This document shows positions 9,375 to 20,001 of a DNA stretch of 64,000 bases, piece after piece. The first letter of the stretch is position 1. Each line of letters begins with the position of its first letter. Made by a program: the position numbers and the translations under genes. The notes beneath the pieces are model-generated. The model was given only the letters and a program-made list of their open reading frames with translations, was not told the DNA's origin and did not search any database. This DNA is from Bacillota bacterium (GTDB lineage Bacteria; Bacillota; Dethiobacteria; DTU022). The DNA is taken from the NCBI GenBank assembly GCA_011389985.1, contig JAABTH010000010.1:26835-90834 (forward strand). The letters are read 5' to 3'.

Positions 9375-10730
9375 TTAACGATAATTCTCTATCCAATATG
9401 CACGAATATCGCTAACGGTGTAAAGTGATCCTGTAACCAGGATTGCATCACCTGGATCAGCCATTTCAAGAGCTTTATCCAGTGCTTCACCATAATGCCT
9501 GATAACGTAGTATTCTTTTTCAAAGCCCAGTTTTTCAGTGGCAAAAGCGGCAACTAGATCAGGTTCGGCAGCTCTCGGAAGCAGGGGTCGGGTAAAAATT
9601 ACTCTGTCGGCAAGGGGCAATATGGTTTTCAACATTGATTCCATATCTTTATCAGCAAGCATGCCAAAAACCAGGATGAGCTTTTTGTAATTAAAATAGA
9701 GGGGAAAAGCTTCAGCCAGCTTTTCTATTGCAGCAGGATTATGCGCTCCATCCATAATCACAGGAGGTTCCTTTTGCAAAAGCTCCAGTCGTCCCGGCCA
9801 GATTGTAGAGGCCAGGCCCTTTCTAACAGCTTCTTCGCTTACTGCAAAACCCTGTCCATTTAATATTTCAACAGCAGCAAGCGCAGTACAGGCATTTTCA
9901 ACCTGGTATTGCCCCCGTAAAGGGATAAAGAGCTTATCAAAATGCCATTTAAAGCCCCTGTAGGAAAAGTACTGCCCTTCACTCGTAATATCAAGCGGAA
10001 TCGCTGTCGGTCTTTTTTCCGGTTTATCATCAGCTGCTTCAAAAGGCTTATAAATCCTGTAAAAAGGAGAACCAAGCTGATAACAGCGATCTTCGAATAA
10101 CTTTAAAACCTCTTGATCTGCTGAAGCAGTTAATAGCGGTTTACCAGCCTTAATGATACCAGCTTTTTCACCGGCAATCTTTCCGATTGTATCACCAAGC
10201 ACTTCTGTATGCTCGAGGCTTATATTTGTAATTATACTTAATAGCGGGTTAACAACATTAGTAGCATCCAACCTGCCGCCGAGACCTACCTCCAATACAA
10301 CAAGATCAACTTTTTGACGGGCAAAATAAGTGAGCGCCAGCACAGTTACAACTTCAAATTCAGTAGGCTGTCCCAATTCAGGATTACTTAGCACACGATC
10401 AACTAATGGACGCACTTCTTCAACCAATTCAGCAAGTTCACCGTGATCAATATCAGTACCGTTAACTGCCATCCGATTTGTAAATGAAAGCAGGTAAGGC
10501 GAAGTATAAAGACCAATATTATAGCCCGCTGTTTTTAAAACTGAAGCGAGCATTGCAGCTGTCGAACCTTTTCCATTGGTTCCACCAACATGGACAAAGG
10601 AAATTTGTTGGTGAGGGTTGCCGAGCATTTCAAGAAGCGCATTCATTCTTTCCAGGCCAGGTTTAATTCCAAATCGCCCCAGACCATGAATCCATTTCAG
10701 AGCCTCTTCATAACGTTTATCTTGATCCAT
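9375..10730 (-). CDS. folC: Bifunctional folylpolyglutamate synthase/dihydrofolate synthase
   Basis: HVGGTNGKGSTAAMLASVL, VVLEVGLGGRLDATNVV, DGAHNPAA. Confidence 0.95.
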   Translation of the reverse strand: MDQDKRYEEALKWIHGLGRFGIKPGLERMNALLEMLGNPHQQISFVHVGGTNGKGSTAAMLASVLKTAGYNIGLYTSPYLLSFTNRMAVNGTDIDHGELAELVEEVRPLVDRVLSNPELGQPTEFEVVTVLALTYFARQKVDLVVLEVGLGGRLDATNVVNPLLSIITNISLEHTEVLGDTIGKIAGEKAGIIKAGKPLLTASADQEVLKLFEDRCYQLGSPFYRIYKPFEAADDKPEKRPTAIPLDITSEGQYFSYRGFKWHFDKLFIPLRGQYQVENACTALAAVEILNGQGFAVSEEAVRKGLASTIWPGRLELLQKEPPVIMDGAHNPAAIEKLAEAFPLYFNYKKLILVFGMLADKDMESMLKTILPLADRVIFTRPLLPRAAEPDLVAAFATEKLGFEKEYYVIRHYGEALDKALEMADPGDAILVTGSLYTVSDIRAYWIENYR

Positions 10731-10735
10731 ACCTT

Positions 10736-13417
10736 TTAACTCAACTCCCGCAAACGTTCTTGAAGCTTAATCAGCTTTGATTCCTGTTCTTCCCTGCGCG
10801 CTTTTTCTTTTTCTACCACTTCGGCCGGAGCCTTACTGATGAAACCAGAACTGCTAAGTTTGCCTTCGGTTTTTTTAATTTCGTTTTGCAGCTGAACAAG
10901 TTCTTTTTGCAGGCGCTTAATTTCCGCTTCAAAATCGACAACACCCTCCAAGGGCAGAAATACTTCTAGATCATCACCAATTATAGCGGTCAAAGCCTGT
11001 TCCGGTTTGTCAGCCCCGGAATCAACAATTAACGGTTCGGCAAAAGCGAGTTTGCTCATCTGGTGGCTCTCTTCTTTCAGACAAGCGGCAGCGCGGCCGG
11101 AAGCGCGAACAACTACCGCAGCCTTTTTACCGGGTGGTATTTGAACCTGGCTGCGCAGGTTTCTAATAGCTCTTGCCACCTCCTGGAAAGTATCCATATC
11201 CGATGCTTCATCAGGAAAATGATGCGACTTTAAAACTACAGGCCAATCAGCTCTTACCAGGGCTTCGCCATCACGATAGGGAAGCTGCTGCCATATTTCT
11301 TCAGAAATAAAGGGCATAAAGGGATGAAGAAGTTTCATGACCCCGTCTAGAAGGTAGGTCAGTAATGAACGGGTCCGATGACGATCTTTATCAGCTTCAG
11401 CACTATTGTCACTTCGATATAAATAATACTTGCTTATCTCAACATACCAGTCACAGAAATCGTTCCACAAATATTCATAAATGAGGCGGGCTGCTTCACC
11501 AAGTTCATATTTTTCGAGCGAAACAGTTGTTTTTTGCACCGTTTCATTATAACGATGCAAAATCCAGCGTTCAGCCCGGTTTAGATCGGAAGGCAAATCC
11601 TCAGGGTTAAATCGCGGGTAGTCAGGCTCAGTTGCCCCCTCATCATAGAGATTCATCAAAACAAAACGTGAAGCGTTCCAAACTTTGTTTGCAAAGTTGC
11701 GCCCGGCTTCAACACTTTCCTGGCGAAAACGCTGATCATTACCCGGTGCCTGGCCGGTAATCAGTGTAAAGCGTAATGTATCAGCACCATAATGATCGAT
11801 TACTTCAAGTGGATCAATACCGTTACCGAGAGACTTGCTCATTTTGCGACCCAAAGCATCGCGCACCAAACCGGTAATGTAAACAGTATTAAAAGGCACT
11901 TCGCCCATGAAAGCAAGCCCCATGAAGATCATCCGGGCAACCCAGAAATAAATGATATCATAGGCAGTTACCAGTACAGACGTAGGGTAAAAATGCTTAA
12001 GGTCTGGAGTTTCATCAGGCCATCCAAGGGTAGAAAAAGGCCAGAGGGCTGAACTAAACCATGTATCGAGAACATCGGGATCCTGTTCAATGGAACTGCC
12101 GCCGCAGGAGGGGCATTTTTTAGGTTCATCATAGTCTACAATTACTTCACCGCACTCACAATACCATGCAGGTATGCGGTGACCCCACCATATCTGACGG
12201 GAAATACACCAGTCACGAATATTTTCAACCCAGTTTTTATAAATACGGGTAAATCGCGGCGGAATAAAACGAGTCAGGTCGTTATTAACCGCCTCCAGGG
12301 CCGGTTCGGCCAAAGGCTTCATTCTGACAAACCATTGTCTTGAAATTAAGGGTTCTACAACTGTGCTACAACGCTGACAGCGACCTACAGCATGATCATA
12401 ATCCTCAATTTTTTCAACAGCGCCCAATTTCTGCAGGTCGGCTACTACTTTTTTACGGCATGCAAAACGGTCAAGCCCAGCGTATGGGCCTGCTGCATCA
12501 GTCATTTTGGCATCTTCATCGATTATTTTGATCAACTCAAGATTATGACGCTGTCCAATGGCAAAGTCATTGGGATCATGTCCGGGGGTCACTTTTACCG
12601 CACCGCTTCCGAACTCTGGATCGACATAATCATCTGCAACAATCGGTATAGGTCGATCAAGAAGAGGCAGTATAACTTTTTTCCCGACAAGACTTTTGTA
12701 GCGCACATCTTCAGAATGCACCGCCACCCCTGTATCGCCGAGCATCGTCTCTGGGCGGGTAGTGGCAACAGAGATTGAACCTTCACCATTTTCGAGGGGA
12801 TAGCAGATATGAGTTAAAGTTGATGATTCATCTTCATGTTCAACTTCAATATCGGAAAGAGCTGTATGACAGCGGGGACACCAGTTAATCATGTAATCGC
12901 CCCGGTAAATCAACCCTCGGCGGTAGAGATCAACAAATACTTTGCGTACTGCTTTAGAACAACCTTCGTCCATTGTAAAACGTTCACGTGACCAGTCACA
13001 GGAAACACCGAGACGATAAAGCTGTTTTGTGATACGTTCATGATAGGTTTCCTTCCACTGCCAGACCCTTTCAATAAAAGCATCCCGTCCCATCTCACGA
13101 CTATTGATGCCTTCATCAGCAAGGTGTTTTTCAACTACATTCTGGGTGGCAATACCGGCATGATCGGAACCGGGAAGCCAGAGTGTATCATATCCCTGCA
13201 TCCGCCGCCATCTGATTAAAATATCCTGTACCGTATTGTTTAGAGCATGGCCCATATGCAATGAGCCTGTTACATTTGGCGGGGGAATAACAATAGTAAA
13301 ATGCTGCCGCTCAGTATCCCGGTCTGCTTTAAAATATTCACCATCCAACCAGAACTTGTAGAGCTTTTCTTCAACAGCAGCCGGATCATAAACAGGAGGC
13401 AATGTTGTTTCAGACAT
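10736..13417 (-). CDS. valS: Valyl-tRNA synthetase
   Basis: 893 aa class I aaRS; PPPNVTGSLHMGHALNNTVQD and KMSKSLGNGIDP signatures. Confidence 0.97.
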   Translation of the reverse strand: MSETTLPPVYDPAAVEEKLYKFWLDGEYFKADRDTERQHFTIVIPPPNVTGSLHMGHALNNTVQDILIRWRRMQGYDTLWLPGSDHAGIATQNVVEKHLADEGINSREMGRDAFIERVWQWKETYHERITKQLYRLGVSCDWSRERFTMDEGCSKAVRKVFVDLYRRGLIYRGDYMINWCPRCHTALSDIEVEHEDESSTLTHICYPLENGEGSISVATTRPETMLGDTGVAVHSEDVRYKSLVGKKVILPLLDRPIPIVADDYVDPEFGSGAVKVTPGHDPNDFAIGQRHNLELIKIIDEDAKMTDAAGPYAGLDRFACRKKVVADLQKLGAVEKIEDYDHAVGRCQRCSTVVEPLISRQWFVRMKPLAEPALEAVNNDLTRFIPPRFTRIYKNWVENIRDWCISRQIWWGHRIPAWYCECGEVIVDYDEPKKCPSCGGSSIEQDPDVLDTWFSSALWPFSTLGWPDETPDLKHFYPTSVLVTAYDIIYFWVARMIFMGLAFMGEVPFNTVYITGLVRDALGRKMSKSLGNGIDPLEVIDHYGADTLRFTLITGQAPGNDQRFRQESVEAGRNFANKVWNASRFVLMNLYDEGATEPDYPRFNPEDLPSDLNRAERWILHRYNETVQKTTVSLEKYELGEAARLIYEYLWNDFCDWYVEISKYYLYRSDNSAEADKDRHRTRSLLTYLLDGVMKLLHPFMPFISEEIWQQLPYRDGEALVRADWPVVLKSHHFPDEASDMDTFQEVARAIRNLRSQVQIPPGKKAAVVVRASGRAAACLKEESHQMSKLAFAEPLIVDSGADKPEQALTAIIGDDLEVFLPLEGVVDFEAEIKRLQKELVQLQNEIKKTEGKLSSSGFISKAPAEVVEKEKARREEQESKLIKLQERLRELS

Positions 13418-13588
13418 TTATTAAGTCACCTCGTTAGATTAGAAGACAGAAGGTAAGAGACATGAGCAACAATACGAAACTCGCATGAAACCATCGCTTC
13501 GTCAACCTTAAAGATTACCAAATTAACTTTTTAAATAGTATTATTAGTGAGGTTGAAAGTCAAGGCAGAAAGCCGAATCGGGGAATGT

Positions 13589-14515
13589 TTACTTTTTAAT
13601 CTCCCAATAGAGAGCGTTTATAAACTGCTTGATATTAACTCTTGTTTTAGTAGGAGCTTCCAGTTCCTGCTCCAACTCTTTCATTTTCACCCGAAGTTCG
13701 TTAAAATCAAAAAATTTCGAGCCGTAACGTTCGAAGGTCGGGTTATTATAATCTTCCATACCGAGAGCGGCCATATGGTGCATGGCATGCCTGATCGCCC
13801 GGCGAACCCTTTGTTCAATGGCACGCACATCTGTCTCTTTTTCTTCTTCGCGCAGATATTTTTCCTGCACTGCTTGATACAAATCCTTTAGGCGTCTGTA
13901 TTCTCCAAGATACTTCTCTACATCGGGGACAGTATTTAAAAAAAGAACTATTTGAATCAAATCATGGCTGCCCGGTTCACCGATTAAACCAAGATCTGTT
14001 AAAACTTCACGGGCTCTTTCCTTAATAAGCTCCTGATCCGGCTCTCTGCTTTCCCTGGAAAAAACACCTCTTCGGAGGCTACCGATGCGATCAAGGGCTT
14101 CCAGTGAATCTCTCATCTGCTCAAAGGAGCGTTCCATTCTCAGCCGTTCAGTTACATTCTTTATAACTGAAATAACCTCGATCCTGTTAACCGGCTTGTT
14201 AATATAAAACTCAATGCCGGCATCATATGCCTGGGCAACCATCTCTTTCTTTTCCACCTGGGAAATCATAACAATTTTACCGCGGTATTCCCGCTCTCTC
14301 AGCTGTTCTACTATTTCGATACCATCTTTTCCCGGCATCAATAAATCGACAAGAAGCACCTCGGGCTGGTGATAAAGTATTGTACCAACTACATTTCCAT
14401 GCCCGTCAGGCAGTTCGCCAATTACTTCCCCAAGCCCCTCGTCTTCAATAATCTGTGCCAGTATGCGGCGACAGGCGAGATCATCGTCAACTATAAAAAA
14501 TGTGAAGTCGTCCAT
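13589..14515 (-). CDS. Response regulator with C-terminal YcbB/GlnL-type DNA-binding domain
   Basis: Receiver domain (FFIVDDDLACRRILAQI..., LLVDLLMPGKDG, ...FYINKPVN) plus YcbB-like C-terminus; paired with kinase 14519..15868. Confidence 0.85.
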   Translation of the reverse strand: MDDFTFFIVDDDLACRRILAQIIEDEGLGEVIGELPDGHGNVVGTILYHQPEVLLVDLLMPGKDGIEIVEQLREREYRGKIVMISQVEKKEMVAQAYDAGIEFYINKPVNRIEVISVIKNVTERLRMERSFEQMRDSLEALDRIGSLRRGVFSRESREPDQELIKERAREVLTDLGLIGEPGSHDLIQIVLFLNTVPDVEKYLGEYRRLKDLYQAVQEKYLREEEKETDVRAIEQRVRRAIRHAMHHMAALGMEDYNNPTFERYGSKFFDFNELRVKMKELEQELEAPTKTRVNIKQFINALYWEIKK

Positions 14516-14518
14516 GAC

Positions 14519-15868
14519 TTAACCCCCGGAAATATTTTTTACAGGAAGAAAAACAATGAAGCATTTTTCATCTTCAATTTCTTTGAAGAGAACCCGGCCC
14601 CGGAAGTTCTCCACTAACCCCTTGACGTAGGCAAGCCCAATACCAGTAGAAGGCACTCCCTCTGTCGAAAATTTGGTTGTGAAACCAGGCGTAAAGATCA
14701 GGTTTTTATCGCGGGCTTTAACCGGGTCTCCGTTATCACAGACATAAATTCTTAATATAGACTTCCTGCACCTGATTCTAAATCGGATGTGCCCTTCAGA
14801 AGGTATAGCCTCAACGGCGTTCGAAACGAGGTTGTTCAGTATAGACAACAGCGGATAAATCTGCTCAACTTCAAGGTCTTCCTCGATTCTTAAATTATAC
14901 TGGATTTTTTTATCAAGACTCTGACTGTAGCTGCGGTTGGTTTTTATGACCAGGTCCAGGATCTCGGAGAGGTTCATTACCGGCTTTTCCTTCCTGATTT
15001 TTAAAGCTTCACCCAGGCCGGCCAGAATACGCATAGTATCTTTCTTTACTTCATGTACTTCTTCAGCGATTTCAAGAGCTGAATGCTCTACTGATCTGTC
15101 CGTTAGTTTTAACTCCTTTAAACGCTTATGAAGATTATAGCTTTTCGCCATGATATTTTCTATATTTTCCATTGATTTCTGCATATAAAAAAGTTCATCA
15201 TAGAGCTCAGAAGCAATAATTAACATTTTTTCATAGCTAACGCGCTGTTGTTCATCAAGTACCAGGGTTTTCTGGAATTGACTGATATTTACCAGGCTGG
15301 TCACAAGAAATACCTGGACTGAAGACATCAGGATTAAAATAATTATATTTCCCGGAGTAAAGATTTCTCCCGGTGAAACCCTAACTAAAGCTTCAGCCAG
15401 ATTTGCCAGAGTCACCGCACCTCCCAGATAGAGAACCAGGGCAGGTGAAATATTCCGTGCGCCTTCTCTGATTCCACCCAGTTTAAGAATTACAGCAAGC
15501 AGCATGAAATAAACCACGCCTGAGTATTGGTGAGCAACCATAAAATTGAAGTATTCACGCGGGAGCCAAAAGAAGTAATCAAAACCCACTCTGAGCAGAA
15601 GAGTAAAGAAAGCAACCATTACAGCTGTGGGAATGATTAGGATATGGTTAAGGCTTAGAATAGCATAGACGAAGACGACCGTGCCAATTGAAAAACGAAA
15701 TGGCCCGATATCGGTAACAATAAAAAGTTCAGTGGCGATAACGGTAACGACAACAACCAGGATGACCCTTTTATTGAGGGGTTTGAGAAGATATTCCGAG
15801 ATTTTGCCCCATACCCTCATTAAAGAGACGGTAACCCAAGTCAAAGGCCTGTTGATTGAGCTCACCAC
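14519..15868 (-). CDS. GlnK/YcbA-like sensor histidine kinase
   Basis: Multi-TM N-terminus, GHKL ATPase motifs (NLVSNAVEAIPSEG, GIGLAYVKGLVE). Start uncertain (15868 or 15820); the ORF overlaps the korC 3' end. Confidence 0.85.
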   Translation of the reverse strand: MVSSINRPLTWVTVSLMRVWGKISEYLLKPLNKRVILVVVVTVIATELFIVTDIGPFRFSIGTVVFVYAILSLNHILIIPTAVMVAFFTLLLRVGFDYFFWLPREYFNFMVAHQYSGVVYFMLLAVILKLGGIREGARNISPALVLYLGGAVTLANLAEALVRVSPGEIFTPGNIIILILMSSVQVFLVTSLVNISQFQKTLVLDEQQRVSYEKMLIIASELYDELFYMQKSMENIENIMAKSYNLHKRLKELKLTDRSVEHSALEIAEEVHEVKKDTMRILAGLGEALKIRKEKPVMNLSEILDLVIKTNRSYSQSLDKKIQYNLRIEEDLEVEQIYPLLSILNNLVSNAVEAIPSEGHIRFRIRCRKSILRIYVCDNGDPVKARDKNLIFTPGFTTKFSTEGVPSTGIGLAYVKGLVENFRGRVLFKEIEDEKCFIVFLPVKNISGG

Positions 15869-16349
15869 TTCCCTTGGGTGCTAGTTTAAAGATGCTTTCC
15901 CTGAATATTTCACGGTCAACCAGACCGGTAGCAGCATTAATGGCGCCAAGTGCGAGCATATTGGCTACAACTTCGCGTCCCAATTGTTCTCTTGCGGCCT
16001 GTGTTATAGGTAAGGCTGTTATTTTATAATCTTCGCGGTAAGATCCGCTGACAAAAGTCGAATCAACAATTATTATACAGCTCTCTTCAACCTTGGGGAT
16101 ATACTTGTTAAATGAAGCCTGGTTCATACAGAGCAACACTGAAGGCTTGGTAACCTTGGGGTATTCAATGGTATCGACATCGATTATCACTCCAGCCATA
16201 CTGGCCCCGCCACGTGCTTCAGGGCCATAAGACTGGGTCTGCACAACATTTTTATTGTCGTTAACAGCCGCTTCGGCCAGAATAATAGAAGCTAGAATTA
16301 AACCCTGTCCACCGGCTCCGGTTAATAATACTTCCTGCCTGTTACTCAA
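15771..16349 (-). CDS. korC: 2-oxoacid:ferredoxin oxidoreductase gamma subunit
   Basis: EVLLTGAGGQGLILASIILAEAA; TTG start at 16349 preceded by GGGAGGTATTTC preferred over 16433. Confidence 0.88.
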   Translation of the reverse strand: MSNRQEVLLTGAGGQGLILASIILAEAAVNDNKNVVQTQSYGPEARGGASMAGVIIDVDTIEYPKVTKPSVLLCMNQASFNKYIPKVEESCIIIVDSTFVSGSYREDYKITALPITQAAREQLGREVVANMLALGAINAATGLVDREIFRESIFKLAPKGSGELNQQAFDLGYRLFNEGMGQNLGISSQTPQ

Positions 16350-16365
16350 AGAAATACCTCCCGCT

Positions 16366-17181
16366 TTATGCCTTGCCAATAGATCGATAATATTCTTCAG
16401 AAAACTCCGGGGCATCGACTGAATAAATGACACCGCTTAAAGTTTTATCTTTTAATTCATCCACATCCATGGTTGAAGCTTTCTCCACTGAAACAGCTTT
16501 ATCTTTCATTTCGCGAAGCATCTCAACAGCTCCTCCCAGCTTGTTTCGCCTGCCATATGCTATCGGACATTGTGAGAGCGCCTCAACAACGGAAAAACCT
16601 TTATGATTTGCAGCCCTTGATATAAGCTGTTCCAACTGACGTGGCTGTGCAGCATTACCACGGGCTCCAAATGTTGCGCCGGCACCCCTGGCAAGTTCAA
16701 GCAGGTCAAATGGCCTTTCAAGAGTTCCGCCGGGGGCAGTTGTCGCTTTCATGCCCGTCGGGGTAAGAGGCGAATGCTGCCCGCCTGTCATACCGTAAAT
16801 GTGATTATTGATTATTACTGCATTAAGATCAATATTCCTTCTTGCAGCGTGAATAAAGTGATTACCGCCTATTGCGCTGCAATCACCGTCGCCCATGATC
16901 ACAAAAAGTTTTAGCTCCGGCCTGGCCATTTTCAACCCGGTTGCAAAAGCAAGAGCCCGGCCATGAGTAGTATGCAGAGTGTTAAAGTTAAGGTAACCGG
17001 CCGCTCTTGAAGAACAGCCAATACCTGAAACGATTACTACATCTTGCTGATTATAGCCTGCCCTTTCAATAGCCCTGACAAGCGCAGCAGTAACAATACC
17101 GTTTCCACAGCCAGGGCACCAAATATGAGGTAATTTCTTTGTGCGTAAAAAGTCTTGGGTCAGCTGTTCCATTACAGCCAC
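16366..17181 (-). CDS. korB: 2-oxoacid:ferredoxin oxidoreductase beta subunit (TPP-binding)
   Basis: HIWCPGCGNGIV, VSGIGCSSRAAGY, IMGDGDCSAIGGNHF. Confidence 0.93.
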   Translation of the reverse strand: MAVMEQLTQDFLRTKKLPHIWCPGCGNGIVTAALVRAIERAGYNQQDVVIVSGIGCSSRAAGYLNFNTLHTTHGRALAFATGLKMARPELKLFVIMGDGDCSAIGGNHFIHAARRNIDLNAVIINNHIYGMTGGQHSPLTPTGMKATTAPGGTLERPFDLLELARGAGATFGARGNAAQPRQLEQLISRAANHKGFSVVEALSQCPIAYGRRNKLGGAVEMLREMKDKAVSVEKASTMDVDELKDKTLSGVIYSVDAPEFSEEYYRSIGKA

Positions 17182-18299
17182 CTTCCTAACAGTTCAGATA
17201 TTTGATCGGGAGAAATCATTTCACCATCATACCGGTTAAGGGGTACAATCTCGGCATTACCGCATGCATATCTTTCAACTTCGCCAACAATTTGTCCCAT
17301 ATTCATTTCAGGAACAATTATAACATCGGCCTGTTTAGCAATAGCGGCAACTTCTTTGTCCGGAAAAGGCCATAAAGTTTGCAGACTAAGCAACCCGACC
17401 GGCAAGCGATTCTGCCAGTAGGCTTTTTTAACCACAGCCCGGGCAGATCTGACTGTACAGCCATATGCTATTATTACCACTCGCGGCTCTTTATGGCCGA
17501 TATAATTGGTTAACACTATTTCATCACGATATTTTTCCAACTTACCATGAATTCGGTCGAGCGCCCTTTCCACCTGGGGCGGATCTCCTGTGGGAAAACC
17601 ATACTGGTCATGGAACAAACCGGTTACATGGTAATAATGACCGAAACCGAAAGGAACCAGGGGAGTTAAACCTTTTTCATCATAAGGTTTCCAGTCAGCG
17701 GGAACATTATCACTTGATTTTTCAACTAAAAGTTTGCCGGCTTCAGGGATAAGCACTTTTTCACGCATATGCCCTATTACCTCATCTAACAGCATGATCA
17801 CGGGCTGCCTCAACTTCTGGCTGAGATTAACAGCAGCAATAGTCAGGTAAAAAGTTTCATAAACCGAGGCCGGAGAAAAAACTATGATCGGATGATCACC
17901 GTGAGTGCCCCAACGGGTTTGCATAACATCGCCCTGAGCTGGCGCCGTCGGCACACCAGTGCTTGGACCCATCCGCTGCACGTTAACAATTACACATGGA
18001 ATTTCAGCCATAATAGCGTAGCCGATATTCTCCTGTTTCAAAGAAAAGCCCGGACCGCTTGATGCTGTCAGGGTTCGCATTCCACCAATTGAGGCGCCGA
18101 TCACGGCAGCCATACTGGCAATTTCATCTTCCATCTGGATAAAAACTCCACCGAGTTCAGGCAGCTTGGCCGCCATAAGCTCGGCTACTTCGGTTGAGGG
18201 TGTAATCGGGTAACCGGCATAAAATCTTACACCGGCGCTGATCGCACCTTCAGCACAGGCTTCATTGCCTTGCATCAAAACTGGCTTTGTCTCCGCCAT
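17172..18299 (-). CDS. korA: 2-oxoacid:ferredoxin oxidoreductase alpha subunit
   Basis: GNEACAEGAISAGVRFYAGYPITPSTEVAE, ASSGPGFSLKQE. Confidence 0.93.
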   Translation of the reverse strand: MAETKPVLMQGNEACAEGAISAGVRFYAGYPITPSTEVAELMAAKLPELGGVFIQMEDEIASMAAVIGASIGGMRTLTASSGPGFSLKQENIGYAIMAEIPCVIVNVQRMGPSTGVPTAPAQGDVMQTRWGTHGDHPIIVFSPASVYETFYLTIAAVNLSQKLRQPVIMLLDEVIGHMREKVLIPEAGKLLVEKSSDNVPADWKPYDEKGLTPLVPFGFGHYYHVTGLFHDQYGFPTGDPPQVERALDRIHGKLEKYRDEIVLTNYIGHKEPRVVIIAYGCTVRSARAVVKKAYWQNRLPVGLLSLQTLWPFPDKEVAAIAKQADVIIVPEMNMGQIVGEVERYACGNAEIVPLNRYDGEMISPDQISELLGRWL

Positions 18300-18540
18300 C
18301 TGCTGAAAGCCTCCTCTTAACTACTGTCAGTGCAAAATCAGGACATAAAGTTTCGCATATTCCACAGTAAGTGCATTTATCAATATTTTTTTCAACTTTT
18401 CCTTTGCTATCTAAAAAAAGAGCTTCCTTTGGACAGAAAGCAATACAGATACCGCAACCTTTACACCAATCCTGATTGATTAAAAGGTCGGCAGTTATTT
18501 CAGTTTTTCCAGCCCGCACCAATATATCTTCTCCTCTCAA
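18262..18540 (-). CDS. korD: 4Fe-4S ferredoxin subunit of the 2-oxoacid oxidoreductase
   Basis: CKGCGICIAFCP and CTYCGICETLCPD; overlaps korA start. Confidence 0.9.
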   Translation of the reverse strand: MRGEDILVRAGKTEITADLLINQDWCKGCGICIAFCPKEALFLDSKGKVEKNIDKCTYCGICETLCPDFALTVVKRRLSADGGDKASFDARQ

Positions 18541-18708
18541 GAAAGAGATTTGAAAACCACTGGTAATGATTCTAAGCTTAAGCCTACAGAAAGTGACAGA
18601 AAGATACCAAAATTAACAAATAATTTTAACATATATTCGTATTTATTATTAATATGCCATTTACAGGCGGAGCATAAGACAATCAACTCCGCCCATAAAA
18701 GGTAAATA

Positions 18709-20001
18709 TTACTTTTTCGTACTGCTGCGCAGCCACCCGCGGTACTGCATTGCTTCAGCAAGACGCTGAATTGAATACCGGTAGGCACCTGTTCGCATAT
18801 CAGAACCGATACATTTTTCGCAGTAAAAACTGTATACAAGTTTAAACGCCTCGGTCATTTTTTCTTCCAGGCGGCGGTTAACTGTAGCTAAATCCCAGCG
18901 AAAACCGTAGTTATTCTGAACCCACTCGAAATATGAAACAGTAACACCACCACTGTTGGCCAAAATATCAGGAACCACTAAGATATCATTATCTTTGAGA
19001 ATATGATCGGCTTCCGGGGTAGTCGGGCCATTAGCCCCTTCTATTACTATTTTTGCCTTGACGTTACCGGCGTTATTGCTTTTAATCTGGTTTTCAAGAG
19101 CAGCAGGAATCAGTACATCACAGTCGATGGCAAGCAGCTCATCGTTGGTAATGTCCTCACCACCGCTGAAACCTTTAACAAAACCGGTTTTTTCAACATG
19201 ATTGACAATGTCATAAATATTTAACCCCTTCGGGTTATATATCCCGCCGCTTACATCGCTTACAGCTACTACAGGGCTACCCGATTCGGCAAAGAGAAGT
19301 GCGGCATTACCGCCAACGTTACCAAAACCCTGAATTGCTATACGGGCCTGATCAAGGGGCATGCCAGTAGCTTGTGCCGCTTCTCTTGTGATAAAGAAAA
19401 CTCCCCGGCCGGTAGCCTCTGTCCGACCGACACAACCACCTACAGCCAGCGGTTTGCCTGTGACAACCCCAAAGGAGGGAACTCTCATAATATTGCTGTA
19501 CTCGTCTGCTATCCAGGCCATAACCTGAGCGTCAGTGGCAACATCAGGAGCAGGAATATCCGTTTCCGGACCCAGAATTGAGCCGAGCACACGGACATAA
19601 CTGCGGGTCATTTTTTCTTTTTCTTTCATTGACATTGTTAAAGGATCACAGGCAATTGCTCCCTTAGCTCCACCAAAGGGAACTCCAACCAGGGAACATT
19701 TTAGGGTCATCCACATTGAAAGAGCCTTAATACTATCTGTTGTTACTGCCGGGTGATAACGAATACCACCTTTGTAAGGCCCAAAAACATTATTGTGCTG
19801 GGACCTGTAACCTGTAAAAACCTTGATTGCTCCATCATCCATTTCAACCGGGATGGCCACTTCAACAAATCTCATCGGGGTTTTAAGATGTTCATATACA
19901 TCATTTGAGAGATCTGAAAGCTCTATTGCTTGTTTGATCATGTTTAAAGTTGCCGTTAAAGTATTATCTTCTTTTTTAGCTTTGTTTACCTCTACAGACA
20001 T
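18709..20001 (-). CDS. gdhA: Glu/Leu/Phe/Val dehydrogenase (glutamate dehydrogenase)
   Basis: GPYKGGIRYHPAVTTDSIKALSMWMTLKCSLVGVPFGGAKGAI. Confidence 0.93.
   Translation of the reverse strand: MSVEVNKAKKEDNTLTATLNMIKQAIELSDLSNDVYEHLKTPMRFVEVAIPVEMDDGAIKVFTGYRSQHNNVFGPYKGGIRYHPAVTTDSIKALSMWMTLKCSLVGVPFGGAKGAIACDPLTMSMKEKEKMTRSYVRVLGSILGPETDIPAPDVATDAQVMAWIADEYSNIMRVPSFGVVTGKPLAVGGCVGRTEATGRGVFFITREAAQATGMPLDQARIAIQGFGNVGGNAALLFAESGSPVVAVSDVSGGIYNPKGLNIYDIVNHVEKTGFVKGFSGGEDITNDELLAIDCDVLIPAALENQIKSNNAGNVKAKIVIEGANGPTTPEADHILKDNDILVVPDILANSGGVTVSYFEWVQNNYGFRWDLATVNRRLEEKMTEAFKLVYSFYCEKCIGSDMRTGAYRYSIQRLAEAMQYRGWLRSSTKK

Noticed and set aside
13418-13588. T-box riboswitch upstream of valS
   Set aside because: Looked for the T-box core (AGGGTGGNACCGCG) and a specifier/terminator arrangement; none visible.
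18537-18839. 100-aa minus-strand ORF
   Set aside because: Overlaps the gdh 3' end in another frame; no domain or clear RBS.
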